Positions 1 to 8,040 are shown, numbered from the stretch's first letter. The stretch: DNA of 64,000 bases from Chitinophagaceae bacterium (GCA_016713085.1 JADJPV010000001.1:1881001-1945000), one strand, 5' to 3'. Notes: generated from the letters alone by a model not told the origin. Numbers and translations: made by a program.

Positions 1-465
1 ACATCTCCTGATTATTATGGTGGTTTTGGAACTGAGTTCCGCTATAAGCAATTTGAACTATCACTGTTTTTTCAATACAGTAAGCAATTTGCAACAGGCA
101 GTTCAACTATTGCAGGAACAAGGAGTAATAAGTTTGCGATTGCAATGAGCAGGTGGCAAAAGCCAGGTGATATTACAACTATTGGAAAAGCCGCTGTTAC
201 TGTAACAAGTGCTTATACGAATCTTGCACAATCGGATGCTGTATTTTATAATGCCTCTTATTTACGATTTAAAAATATATCTGCTGCCTACCAACTGCCG
301 ACAAGAATCATTTCCAGGCTTAAACTGCAGCAAATCCGTTTTTATCTTGAAGCACAGAATTTATTTACATGGCGCAGGCAGGGAAATTTATATGACCCTG
401 AAACAGCTAATACGGGGATTGCTCCCATGAAGACTATTGCCGCAGGTATTCAACTCAACTTTTAA
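1..465 (+). CDS. SusC/RagA-family TonB-dependent receptor, C-terminal part
   Basis: The open frame runs in from the left edge and ends at 463-465, giving about 154 residues of the C-terminus. The segment reads DYYGGFGTEFRYKQFELS and later FKNISAAYQLP, the aromatic-rich alternating strands of an outer-membrane beta barrel, and it closes with the usual terminal phenylalanine (GIQLNF). The YYGG..N/E..F.YK pattern before the last strands is typical of SusC-type receptors of Bacteroidota. A SusD-like lipoprotein follows 9 bases later, the classic SusC-SusD order, so together they probably import an oligosaccharide or peptide. The plug and TonB box lie outside the window. Substrate cannot be inferred. 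Confidence 0.9.
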   Translation, partial: TSPDYYGGFGTEFRYKQFELSLFFQYSKQFATGSSTIAGTRSNKFAIAMSRWQKPGDITTIGKAAVTVTSAYTNLAQSDAVFYNASYLRFKNISAAYQLPTRIISRLKLQQIRFYLEAQNLFTWRRQGNLYDPETANTGIAPMKTIAAGIQLNF

Positions 466-474
466 TTTACTGTT

Positions 475-1827
475 ATGAAAAAATATTTGACAGGGTTCTA
501 TGGGTTTATTATTCTGACCAGTTTTATTTCCTGTTCTAAACTGGTTGAAACAGGCGTACCTAAAACGCAGCTAACAACTGCAAATGTTTTTAACGATGAC
601 CAGTCTGCAACAGCTGTTGTTTCTTCCATCTATGCACAGTTTAATACAGGAATTTCAGGGAATGTGAGCACTCATTTTGGATTGTATACAGATGAATTGA
701 ATACAACCAGCTCTAATGCATCCACTCTTGAATATTACAACGGATCGGTTTCCGCTATCAACAGTACAAACCTTATGGTATGGCGGGGTTTTTATTCGGT
801 GATATATCAATGCAATGCTTTACTGGAACGTATTGATGATGTACCGGCAATTACAAATGCTGTGAGAAAACAATTAAAGGGAGAATGTTTATTTCTAAGG
901 GCACTCTGTTTGTTTTATTCAGTGAATATATACGGCGATATTCCACTTTTGGTTACAACTGATTTAGGTGTAACCTCTGTTGCACCCAGAAGTACTGTTA
1001 CCGAAATCTACCAGCAAATTGAAAAAGATTTACAGGATGCAAAAATGCTGTTACCTGAAACCTATGTAAATGCGGAAAAAGTAAGAGCAAATAAATGGGC
1101 AGTTGCCGCTTTGCAATCAAGAGTTTATCTTTTTCAGAAAAAATGGGTGCAGGCTGAAGCAGCTGCAACAGAAGTAATTGCCTCCGGTATTTATGATTCT
1201 TCTATTCCATTGAACAGCATTTTTTTAAAGAACAGTAAGGAAACCATTCTCCAGTTCTGGACGCAAAACGGGTTTACACAAACAGGGAATTTATTTATAC
1301 CAAGCGGAAGCTCAACTCCGGGTTATTTTTTACCTGATGGACTACTGAACAGTTTTGAAATTGGGGATCAACGCAAAACAGCCTGGCTGAAAACAGCAGT
1401 AATTGGAGTGCAATCTTATACTTATCCCTATAAATATAAAAACAGAAGTACAACTACAGGGATCAATGCTGAATATGTTATGTTGCTACGATTAAGTGAA
1501 CAATACCTGAACCGTGCAGAAGCAAGGGCTGAACAGGATAACCTGACAGGTGCCAAAGCTGATCTTGATGTGATCAGAATAAGGGCGGGATTGCCAAACA
1601 GTATTGCAGTTACAAAGAATGCATTGCTGCTTTTAATAGAACAGGAACGGAAGGTTGAATTTTTTGGAGAGTGGGGGCAACGTTTTTTTGATTTGAAACG
1701 AACTGAACGTTTAACAATTATTAACCAGGCGATAAAGCCAAACTGGAAAGCAGGTTCAGTACTGCTTCCAATACCACAGTACGAGGTTTTGAATAATCCC
1801 AATCTGCAGCAGAACCCCGGGTATTAA
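475..1827 (+). CDS. SusD/RagB-family nutrient-binding outer-membrane lipoprotein
   Basis: A 450-residue protein with a signal peptide ending in a lipobox (TSFISC, Cys at about residue 20). The middle carries the TPR-like SusD fold signatures: GFYSVIYQCNALLERID, the LKGECLFLRALCLFYSVNIYGDIPL segment, and near the C-terminus LRLSEQYLNRAEARAEQ and ERKVEFFGEWGQRFFDLKR, all hallmark SusD blocks. SusD proteins cap the SusC barrel on the cell surface and hold the ligand. It starts 9 bases after the SusC stop, so the two are co-transcribed. Length is normal for the family. Confidence 0.93.
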   Translation: MKKYLTGFYGFIILTSFISCSKLVETGVPKTQLTTANVFNDDQSATAVVSSIYAQFNTGISGNVSTHFGLYTDELNTTSSNASTLEYYNGSVSAINSTNLMVWRGFYSVIYQCNALLERIDDVPAITNAVRKQLKGECLFLRALCLFYSVNIYGDIPLLVTTDLGVTSVAPRSTVTEIYQQIEKDLQDAKMLLPETYVNAEKVRANKWAVAALQSRVYLFQKKWVQAEAAATEVIASGIYDSSIPLNSIFLKNSKETILQFWTQNGFTQTGNLFIPSGSSTPGYFLPDGLLNSFEIGDQRKTAWLKTAVIGVQSYTYPYKYKNRSTTTGINAEYVMLLRLSEQYLNRAEARAEQDNLTGAKADLDVIRIRAGLPNSIAVTKNALLLLIEQERKVEFFGEWGQRFFDLKRTERLTIINQAIKPNWKAGSVLLPIPQYEVLNNPNLQQNPGY

Positions 1828-1865
1828 GACAATTTATTTATCAGATCATTTAATTCATTCAAACA

Positions 1866-3170
1866 ATGAAAAGGTTATTCTTTGCACTCTGCTTTTGCAG
1901 TGTATGTTTTTATGCCCATACACAAAACAATAAAGTACTTCGTATAGGTGATACATTACCTGCCATTACTGTTACTGTTTTAAGCGGTGACGGAGTATTA
2001 AACATTCCACTTGCCAGTTTCTATAAGGACAAACCGGTGATCCTCGATTTCTGGGCGACCTGGTGCGGCTCCTGTGTAAAGACAATGGCAGAGGCAGATT
2101 CACTTATAAAAAAATCAGGTAATGGATTTGGATTAGTACCAATCAGTTATGAAGACCGGAAAACAGTGGGGGCATTTGTCAAAAAAAATAAAGTGATGCA
2201 AAAATTACCCTTCTCTTATGTAGCAGAGGATACAATATTGATGGGAAGAATGATCAGCTTCAAACAACTGCCGCATGAGGTTTGGGTGGGGAAGGATGGA
2301 GTGATTAAGGCAATTACTTATGCAGAGGAGTTGACGACAGAGAATACAGATGCGTTTGTTAAGAATGAAGTATTGTATTTACCTGTAAAAAATGATCTTG
2401 TTGATTTTGATCTGTCCAAACCTTTGCCAGTTGAGTCAAAAGAAATACTGTACCGTTCAGTATTGACAGCTTATAAGCCTGGTATTTCAGCATCGATTGG
2501 AAGCTTTAGTCCAGCTTACACACAACATATTTTAGTAAGCAGGTTTTCTGCCTTTAACAGCAGTATTCTGCAAATGTTTTATGCAGCCTTTTCACAAAGC
2601 AGAGGGTTAATAAAAAAAGAGCGAGTAGAACTGCACATTAAAGATTCAACAGGATTAGATCCATATGAATATTTACAACATGGAACAAGGAGGCAAAGAA
2701 TTCCTTATCTATATTGTTATGAACGGATACTTCCACAAAAAGTAACCGAAGATGTTTTTTATAAGGGATTGTTGAACGATCTGAATCAACTCTTTCCCTT
2801 TAATGCAAATATTGAGAAAAGAAAAATGATGTGCTGGGTGCTGGTTAACCGGCAACCCAAAATGAATCCAGGAACTAAAGGGTTTGCACCAAAAACAAAA
2901 TGGCTACAGGGAAACATAACAAATTTTACCAACCAAACAATGGCAGTGCTTGTTGATTACCTGAATTGGAATATGAACATGGCTGTTATAGATGAGAGTG
3001 GTTTTTTAAAATCATTTGATATGGATTTGGATATCGATGCAATTATTCAGAATAACCGTGTTGTACTAAATACAGAAAAAGTACAACTCAATTTACGGAG
3101 GTATGGGTTTGAGCTTGTACAGGAAGAAAGAATGACGGATGTACTTGTTATCAGAGAAAAGAACTTATAG
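1866..3170 (+). CDS. Secreted thioredoxin-fold protein (TlpA/AhpC-TSA type) with long C-terminal extension
   Basis: A signal peptide (about residues 1-20, ending AHTQ) precedes a thioredoxin-like domain with the redox motif WCGSC at residues 66-70, inside VILDFWATWCGSCVKTM. This marks a periplasmic thiol-disulfide oxidoreductase of the TlpA/ResA class. The remaining roughly 250 residues are a C-terminal region that I do not recognise; similar extended forms are common next to SusC/SusD loci in Chitinophagaceae. It follows the SusD gene by 38 bases on the same strand and probably belongs to the same transcript. The substrate is unknown. Confidence 0.85.
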   Translation: MKRLFFALCFCSVCFYAHTQNNKVLRIGDTLPAITVTVLSGDGVLNIPLASFYKDKPVILDFWATWCGSCVKTMAEADSLIKKSGNGFGLVPISYEDRKTVGAFVKKNKVMQKLPFSYVAEDTILMGRMISFKQLPHEVWVGKDGVIKAITYAEELTTENTDAFVKNEVLYLPVKNDLVDFDLSKPLPVESKEILYRSVLTAYKPGISASIGSFSPAYTQHILVSRFSAFNSSILQMFYAAFSQSRGLIKKERVELHIKDSTGLDPYEYLQHGTRRQRIPYLYCYERILPQKVTEDVFYKGLLNDLNQLFPFNANIEKRKMMCWVLVNRQPKMNPGTKGFAPKTKWLQGNITNFTNQTMAVLVDYLNWNMNMAVIDESGFLKSFDMDLDIDAIIQNNRVVLNTEKVQLNLRRYGFELVQEERMTDVLVIREKNL

Positions 3171-3182
3171 CCGAAATTTAAA

Positions 3183-3216
3183 AACGCCTGCTGTTTCAAA
3201 CAGCAGGCGTTCGCTT
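3183..3216. terminator. Bidirectional rho-independent terminator
   Basis: A perfect inverted repeat, AACGCCTGCTGTTT (3183-3196) and its complement at 3198-3211, with a one-base centre that in practice gives a small loop. T-rich sequence follows on the plus side and A-rich sequence precedes it. It lies between two convergent genes ending at 3170 and 3217 and can serve both. Confidence 0.8.
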
Positions 3217-3504
3217 TTAAGGGTTCGCTTTCAAAATGTAAAGACTTTGAGGAGTACCCTCATCGTCGTAAGCTCTTGCACAAATTATATCATCATCTTC
3301 CGGACAACCGAATTCAATTCTTGCCTGCGCTTCTGTACCGGTAAATGTAACCGCCGGAACCAATTCAGCACTGCCATCATTCATGTACTTATGCCAGGTG
3401 AATGACAGGGCAGCCTTGTTTTCTTTTTTGCTGTTCATGTGGTGAAAAGCACTGAGGCTAATCACAAACATAAGAGCGAATAAACCCAATAATAAACGTT
3501 TCAT
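3217..3504 (-). CDS. Small exported protein of unknown function
   Basis: A 95-residue protein with a clear N-terminal signal peptide (MKRLLLGLFALMFVISLSAF). The mature part is acidic and contains two cysteines in the block FGCPEDDDIICARAYDDEG, which could form a disulfide. The layout (short, exported, Cys pair near the C-terminus) resembles small DUF6520-like peptides of Bacteroidota, but I cannot assign it to that family with confidence. It is a single-gene unit convergent with the thioredoxin-like gene and ending at the shared terminator. Confidence 0.65.
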   Translation of the reverse strand: MKRLLLGLFALMFVISLSAFHHMNSKKENKAALSFTWHKYMNDGSAELVPAVTFTGTEAQARIEFGCPEDDDIICARAYDDEGTPQSLYILKANP

Positions 3505-3687
3505 GTGATTTTAATTTTGAATGATTACTGTACCTACTCTTTTCTACAGGTTTTCGGTTAGCCCTGTTTATTGCAATAAAAAATTTGTTCAGATTTTCAA
3601 TCCACTAAGTTTCTAAAATGTTTTGCCAGCAACCAAATTGATTGCAATGGAAAACGGAAATGAATACATGGGAATCGGAATTAAACA

Positions 3688-4653
3688 TTATTTCTTTTTC
3701 ACAGAGCTGGGCTTAAATCCATAGTGTTTGATAAATGCTGCAGTAAAATCGGATGGACGATAACCTGTAAGAGCCGCTGTTTCTTTTACTGATTTTCCTT
3801 CCTGTAACCAGATAACTGCTTTCTTCATCCGCAGGAGTATGAGATATTCATAGGGCCCCATTCCATATACTTTTTTGAAGGCAAGTTTAAACGTGGTTTC
3901 ATTGAGAGCAATTTTCTTTGCCAGTTCGGGAATGCGAATATGAGCAGTGATGTCTTTCGTAATAATCTGTTCTGCCAATGTAACTGCTTCGATTTCTTTT
4001 TGAGATAACTGTTTTTCAAAGTTGTTCGTGTTGCTTACTTGCAGCATCAGGTAGAACAGAATATCTTTTATCCTGGTATCATAGAAATATTGTCTCAGTT
4101 GCGTTTCATAGGTGCAGTTTATAATTGATTGTACAGCATCGAGGATTTCAATGCCAGACCAAAAGGCTGGTGAGACCGAATAATGAATCTGCTTTTCAGA
4201 CAGATACTGTTCATGTAACTGCGGAAAAAAAGGAAGCAGTTCTTCCAATAATGATGTAGAGAAAAGAATGGTTATTGATGTATAGATACCCGGCTTGTTG
4301 AAAGTTGTTATTATTTCAGGAGAGACAGATTTCAAAACAATGCATTGATTTTTGAATAATGTCCATTGAAGACCGGAAGATGAGTATGCAGTTTGGTTTC
4401 CCTTTAACAGAATGTGCTGATACCAACCGGAGAAATCTGTTTTTGTTTTATATGCGAAAGGTTCGTGCAGTTCAGCTACAGCATACAAAAGTGAAAAGCC
4501 AGGAGCATTGTATTCCTGAATTGTTAGTGCACCAAATTTATCCTGTACAGACAATAGTGTGCTGCCCGGAAGACGGATGCCTGAAAATGAATCAGGCAGA
4601 AGTTCGTTCCAAACAAGTTCCTTATTAGTCAGTGTTTCATGGCGGCTGGTCAT
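3688..4653 (-). CDS. AraC-family transcriptional regulator
   Basis: A 321-residue protein. The last 100 residues form the two helix-turn-helix motifs of AraC regulators: IRIPELAKKIALNETTFKLAFKKVYG followed by GPYEYLILLRMKKAVIWLQEGKSVKETAALTGYRPSDFTAAFIKHYG. The N-terminal 200 residues have no metal-binding or cupin motif that I recognise and resemble the effector part of PchR-type regulators. It is transcribed away from the metal cassette, with a 158-base intergenic region before the HMA-AraC gene. Its target is unknown; control of the neighbouring SusC/SusD or of an iron-uptake system is possible. Confidence 0.88.
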   Translation of the reverse strand: MTSRHETLTNKELVWNELLPDSFSGIRLPGSTLLSVQDKFGALTIQEYNAPGFSLLYAVAELHEPFAYKTKTDFSGWYQHILLKGNQTAYSSSGLQWTLFKNQCIVLKSVSPEIITTFNKPGIYTSITILFSTSLLEELLPFFPQLHEQYLSEKQIHYSVSPAFWSGIEILDAVQSIINCTYETQLRQYFYDTRIKDILFYLMLQVSNTNNFEKQLSQKEIEAVTLAEQIITKDITAHIRIPELAKKIALNETTFKLAFKKVYGMGPYEYLILLRMKKAVIWLQEGKSVKETAALTGYRPSDFTAAFIKHYGFKPSSVKKK

Positions 4654-4811
4654 GGTGTAATTAAGGCCAATGCTGAAAGTAAGATAAAAAAAAACGGGGA
4701 AACAAGAATTACACTGAATTTTGAAATTATTTGATATATAGCAAGTACAGAATAAAAGGGTTGGCAGGACAACCCAGAGAAAGTTTCCATTCTTTCTTTA
4801 ATTTTAAACTT

Positions 4812-5393
4812 ATGACTTACAGATTATTTATAAAAAATATGGTTTGTAGCCGTTGTATACTGGTAGTTAAACAGGAACTTGATAAACTGAAGTTGGCAAC
4901 AACCCGGGTAAGTATGGGCGAAGTAGAGTTTGCTAAAACCCCAACAGAGAAACAGTTAAGTATTTTGAATGAAAGATTAAAAGAAACCGGATTTGAGATA
5001 TTAGATAACCAGAAACAAAAGCAAATTGAAACCATCAAAAACAAACTGATCAAAAAAATACAGTCAGGAGAAGTGGAGGAACATTTCAGTATCAGTGATT
5101 TCCTGAGCAAGGCCATACAAAAAGACTACAGTTATATTTCCCGCCTATTTTCTGAGGTAGAAGGCATTACTGTTGAACAGTATTTTATTCTGCAGAAAAC
5201 AGAAAAGGTAAAAGAGTGGCTTGTGTACGGAGAGCTGAACCTCAGTGAAATTTCATTCCGTTTAGGATACAGCAGTGTAGCTCACTTATCGGCACAATTT
5301 AAAAAAGTTACCGGGTTAACGGCAAGCCATTTTAAAAAACTTGGCAGTTCAAACCGGCATGCACTGGATAAAGTACATTACAAACAGGTATAA
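4812..5393 (+). CDS. HMA-like domain fused to AraC-type helix-turn-helix regulator
   Basis: The chosen start at 4812 gives 193 residues: an N-terminal ferredoxin-like HMA domain with the metal-binding pair CSRC (residues 12-15, context KNMVCSRCILVV), then a linker and a C-terminal AraC HTH (EEHFSISDFLSKAIQKDYSYISRLF and LNLSEISFRLGYSSVAHLSAQFKKVTG). The HMA fold normally carries Cu(I), so this protein probably reads metal directly and switches on the cassette that follows. An upstream start at 4731 would add 27 residues without domain content, so I prefer 4812, where the HMA strand begins. It is the first gene of the heavy-metal cluster. See the repeated element at 5406-5418 and 6321-6333 for a possible binding site. 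Confidence 0.85.
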   Translation: MTYRLFIKNMVCSRCILVVKQELDKLKLATTRVSMGEVEFAKTPTEKQLSILNERLKETGFEILDNQKQKQIETIKNKLIKKIQSGEVEEHFSISDFLSKAIQKDYSYISRLFSEVEGITVEQYFILQKTEKVKEWLVYGELNLSEISFRLGYSSVAHLSAQFKKVTGLTASHFKKLGSSNRHALDKVHYKQV

Positions 5394-5405
5394 ATTTTTT
5401 CCATA

Positions 5406-5444
5406 ATTCTGTAACAATGTACCGTGATGCAGAGCAGAACTTTG
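5406..5444 (+). promoter_or_regulatory. Candidate activator site plus -7 box before the HMA-MauE gene
   Basis: ATTCTGTAACAAT at 5406-5418 matches 12 of 13 bases of the element before the HYC gene (6321-6333). A -7-like box GAACTTTG (5437-5444; consensus TAnnTTTG) begins 19 bases after the element, almost the same spacing as at the second site. No TTTG lies at the normal -33 distance, which fits an activator-dependent promoter. Confidence 0.45.
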
Positions 5445-5462
5445 TGTTCTAATATTTTAATT

Positions 5463-6209
5463 ATGACACATACTTATTCTGTAAGCGGAATGACCTGCAG
5501 CAGTTGCCAGTCAAAAGTGCAGGATTTATTATCAAAGGTTACCGGGGTTCAACATGTATCTATTGATTTAGCAAAGGCAGAGGCTGTTATTGAAATGGAC
5601 AAACATATTGCCACAAGTGAATTTAAGCAAGCACTAAAAAATTATCCAAAGTACCAGTTAAATGAAATACTTCAACCGCAAAGAGTTGAACTTTCATTTC
5701 CAGAAGCAGATGTGTCAAAGACATGGTTTGAAACCTACAAGCCTATTGTATTAATCTTTGCCTACATAACAGGAACCAGTTTGCTGGCTGAATGGATGAA
5801 CGGAGCATTTACCCCCATGCGGTGGATGAATCATTTCATGACGGGCTTTTTCTTAGTCTTTTCATTTTTTAAATTACTTAATCTCAGGGGCTTTGCAGAG
5901 AGCTACAGCATGTATGATATCATTGCAAAGAAATGGAACGGCTGGGGCTATATCTATGCTTTTACTGAACTTGCTTTGGGGATTGCTTTTCTTACAGGGT
6001 TTAACCCCCTGCTTACCAACAGCATTACATTTGTTATTATGACTGTGAGCATCATCGGGGTATTGCAAAGTGTATTGAATAAACGTACAATTAAATGTGC
6101 CTGTTTAGGGGATGTGTTTAACCTGCCGATGAGTACGGTTACTATCATTGAAGATGCCTTAATGATTGTTATGAGTGTGGCAATGCTGCTGGCAATCTTT
6201 ATGGAATGA
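5463..6209 (+). CDS. HMA-domain membrane protein of MauE/DoxX type
   Basis: With the start at 5463 the protein has 248 residues: an HMA domain with the pair CSSC (residues 12-15 in VSGMTCSSCQSKVQDLL), then about five hydrophobic segments (for example PIVLIFAYITGTSLLAEW, WMNHFMTGFFLVFSFFKLL, GYIYAFTELALGIAFLTGF, LLTNSITFVIMTVSIIGV and a C-terminal helix). The block IKCACLGDVFNLPMSTVTIIED near the C-terminus is the Cys-containing signature of MauE-like redox-associated membrane proteins. Such HMA-MauE proteins are regular members of Bacteroidota copper clusters. A role in moving metal or electrons across the inner membrane is an inference. The upstream start at 5424 would place extra residues before the HMA strand and is less likely. 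Confidence 0.82.
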   Translation: MTHTYSVSGMTCSSCQSKVQDLLSKVTGVQHVSIDLAKAEAVIEMDKHIATSEFKQALKNYPKYQLNEILQPQRVELSFPEADVSKTWFETYKPIVLIFAYITGTSLLAEWMNGAFTPMRWMNHFMTGFFLVFSFFKLLNLRGFAESYSMYDIIAKKWNGWGYIYAFTELALGIAFLTGFNPLLTNSITFVIMTVSIIGVLQSVLNKRTIKCACLGDVFNLPMSTVTIIEDALMIVMSVAMLLAIFME

Positions 6210-6320
6210 TAAAAACACAAGCAGCAGGGTAAAGTTTTGCGAATCTTTGATACCCATTTTTGTTAAAGTAAGGATTGTTATAAGAAGGTAGAAATCATTA
6301 AACTATAAAAGATTCACAGA

Positions 6321-6358
6321 ATTTTGTAACAATATTGATTAATTTAATTATACTTTTG
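6321..6358 (+). promoter_or_regulatory. Candidate activator site plus -7 box before the HYC_CC_PP gene
   Basis: ATTTTGTAACAAT (6321-6333) repeats the element at 5406-5418 with one mismatch. A perfect -7 box TACTTTTG lies at 6351-6358, starting 18 bases after the element. The start codon at 6370 is only about 6-12 bases beyond the expected transcription start, so the leader would be very short. Confidence 0.5.
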
Positions 6359-6369
6359 TATTTTAATTC

Positions 6370-6771
6370 ATGATGAAAAAGTTCGTTGTAACCATATTAG
6401 CCCTTATATATCTTGGCACTTCAACCGGCGCTACGATTCATATGCATTACTGTATGGGTAAGCTGGCCAGCTGGGGTTTGGGACATAATGAATCCAAGAC
6501 CTGCGGCGAATGCGGCATGGAGAAAACTGATAAGAAAGATAATGGATGCTGCAAGGATGAACATCAATTTTTTAAGAATACTACGGATCAAAAGACGGTT
6601 GAAGCCAGTTTGCAGCTGATGCAGATTGTGGCAACATCATTACCTGTTTCTTTTATTGAAATTCCAGCTATAGGATTTACTTCTGTAACATAAGAGAACC
6701 CTTTAACTAATGCACCTCCCCGAAGTTATACTGTAGCGGTTTATATCCGTAACTGCGTTTTCCTTATTTAA
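6370..6771 (+). pseudogene. HYC_CC_PP family protein, interrupted by an in-frame stop
   Basis: The open part (6370-6693, 107 residues) has a signal-like N-terminus, the HYC motif (HMHYCMGKL), the CxxC GECGM and the CC motif (NGCCKDEHQFF) of the HYC_CC_PP family, which is always found near Bacteroidota metal clusters. A TAA at 6691-6693 ends it early. Reading straight on in the same frame gives ENPLTNAPPRSYTVAVYIRNCVFLI and a proper stop at 6769-6771, which is exactly the missing PP and terminal block of the family. So one base change turned a sense codon into a stop, either in the genome or in the sequence. The frame-true product would be about 133 residues. Function unknown; a metal-related role is inferred from Cys/His content and context. 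Confidence 0.8.
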
Positions 6772-6790
6772 ATTTTACTCTTCTTTTATT

Positions 6791-6816
6791 GCCGGACAAA
6801 GTGTTTGTCGGGCTTT
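6791..6816 (+). terminator. Weak hairpin, possible terminator
   Basis: GCCGGACAAA (6791-6800), a 3-base loop and TTTGTCGGGC (6804-6813) form a stem with one mismatch, followed by only TTT. It sits just after the HYC_CC_PP stop and may attenuate rather than end transcription of the cassette. Confidence 0.35.
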
Positions 6817-6872
6817 AGGCATTTCTGTATGAATTGCCCTGTAATTATTCCTTTCATTTAAAAACAAACAAA

Positions 6873-7321
6873 ATGAAAACAATTAAAATGCTGATGATGG
6901 CAGCTTTTTCCATCATGACTATTACTGTTTTTCACAGAGTAAACTCGGAAAAACAGACACAATGAAAAATACTGTATTATATAGCTGCACAATGCACCCG
7001 GATGTGAACAGCAGCAAAGAAGGTAAGTGCCCTACCTGCGGTATGAAACTGGAGCTTTCAAAAAAGGAGCAAATGAAAAGGGGAGTAACCAACAACTATA
7101 CCTGCCCTGTACATGCGGCTGTATTAACTAAAAATCCCGGCAAATGTCCAGAATGCGGAATGGATTTGAAACTCTCACCAAAAGAAAAAATGAATGTGAA
7201 TATGCGGAATAATTTTACCTGCCCGATGCATGCTGATGTGGTTAGAGATAAGGATGGTAAGTGTCCCAAATGCGGAATGAATTTAACAAAGGTGAAAACA
7301 AAGTCTAAATCATCAAATTAA
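6873..7321 (+). pseudogene. Secreted protein with three heavy-metal-binding domains (one-base frameshift in signal peptide)
   Basis: The open frame from 6962 encodes 119 residues with three successive heavy-metal-binding domains: YSCTMHP..CPTCGM (residues 7-28), YTCPVHA..CPECGM (46-67) and FTCPMHA..CPKCGM (85-106). Upstream, 6873-6965 encodes MKTIKMLMMAAFSIMTITVF, a good signal peptide, in another frame. Adding one G between 6932 and 6933 joins the two frames and creates VFAQSKLGKTDTMKNTV, with a signal-peptidase site at AQ. I therefore read 6873-7321 as one gene for a secreted protein of about 150 residues with a one-base deletion. It is not an enzyme; a periplasmic metal buffer or a chaperone feeding the Cus pump is the likely role. 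If the deletion is real, only a cytosolic form from 6962 would be made. Confidence 0.75.
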
Positions 7322-7328
7322 TTAAAAC

Positions 7329-7961
7329 ATGAAAAAACTATTCTTCAGTTTAATCGCTGTCAGCACGATCGTCTTCACGGCGTGTAATAACAGTTCCACT
7401 AAAACTGAAACTGAAAAGCATGATATGGGTACTATGAGTAAAGACAACATGCAAGAGGCAACAGCCCCGGTTGATAAAGAGGTAAAAACAGTTGCTGTAA
7501 CTTACACCAATGTTGATGTAAAGATTGCTGCTTCTATTAAAGAAATTGTTGATCATTACCTGCACATCAAAAATGCACTGGTCAATGATAATGGAAGTGA
7601 GGCTGCCGGTGGTGCAAAGGCAATGGAAGCTGTTATCAGCAAGCTCGATAAATCATTCTTTACTGCAGATCAGAAGCAAGTGTATGATGAAATGGAGGCA
7701 GACCTGAAAGAACATGCAGAGCATATCGGAAAGAATGGAGATAAGATCAAACATCAGCGTTCGCATTTTGCATCGTTAAGTGAAGATGTGTATGAACTGG
7801 TGAAAGCATTTGGCGGAGGCAGGGCTTTGTATCATGATCATTGCCCGATGTATAATGATAACAAAGGAGCCATGTGGATCAGTGAACTGAAGGAAGTGAA
7901 GAATCCTTATTACGGAGCGGAAATGCTTACATGCGGAACAGTTGAAGAAGCCATTCAATAA
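7329..7961 (+). CDS. DUF3347 domain lipoprotein
   Basis: A 210-residue protein with a lipoprotein signal (FTAC, Cys 19), a low-complexity Met/Lys/Glu-rich linker (about 20-55) and a helical DUF3347 domain: DHYLHIKNALVNDNGSEAAGGAKAMEAVI through HCPMYNDNKGAMWISELKEVKNPYYGAEMLTCG. The HCPM..KGAxWIS..NPYYG..ML.CG block is the signature found at the C-terminus of many CusB adaptors and in stand-alone lipoproteins, where His/Cys/Met residues are thought to bind copper. It begins 7 bases after the triple-HMBD gene and lies just before cusA, so it probably delivers metal to the pump. The exact role is inferred. Confidence 0.85.
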   Translation: MKKLFFSLIAVSTIVFTACNNSSTKTETEKHDMGTMSKDNMQEATAPVDKEVKTVAVTYTNVDVKIAASIKEIVDHYLHIKNALVNDNGSEAAGGAKAMEAVISKLDKSFFTADQKQVYDEMEADLKEHAEHIGKNGDKIKHQRSHFASLSEDVYELVKAFGGGRALYHDHCPMYNDNKGAMWISELKEVKNPYYGAEMLTCGTVEEAIQ

Positions 7962-7968
7962 CTAACAG

Positions 7969-8021
7969 GCAATTGATAATTGGCAATAAGTAAAACCGGA
8001 AGCCTGCCAATTATCAATTGC
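7969..8021. repeat. 17-bp perfect inverted repeat between DUF3347 and cusA genes
   Basis: GCAATTGATAATTGGCA at 7969-7985 is the exact reverse complement of 8005-8021, with a 19-base spacer. There is no T-run after the stem, so it is not a typical terminator. It fills nearly the whole 79-base gap before cusA and could be a REP-like element or an mRNA-stabilising or attenuating hairpin inside the operon. Confidence 0.7.
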
Positions 8022-8040
8022 TGATTGCAATCTAAAACAT

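Noticed and set aside
1428..1802. 124-residue minus-strand frame inside susD
   Set aside because: It mirrors the conserved SusD C-terminal blocks and has no features of its own.
7350..7565. Minus-strand frame opposite the DUF3347 lipoprotein gene
   Set aside because: Overlaps the signal peptide and linker of a well-supported gene; no domain.
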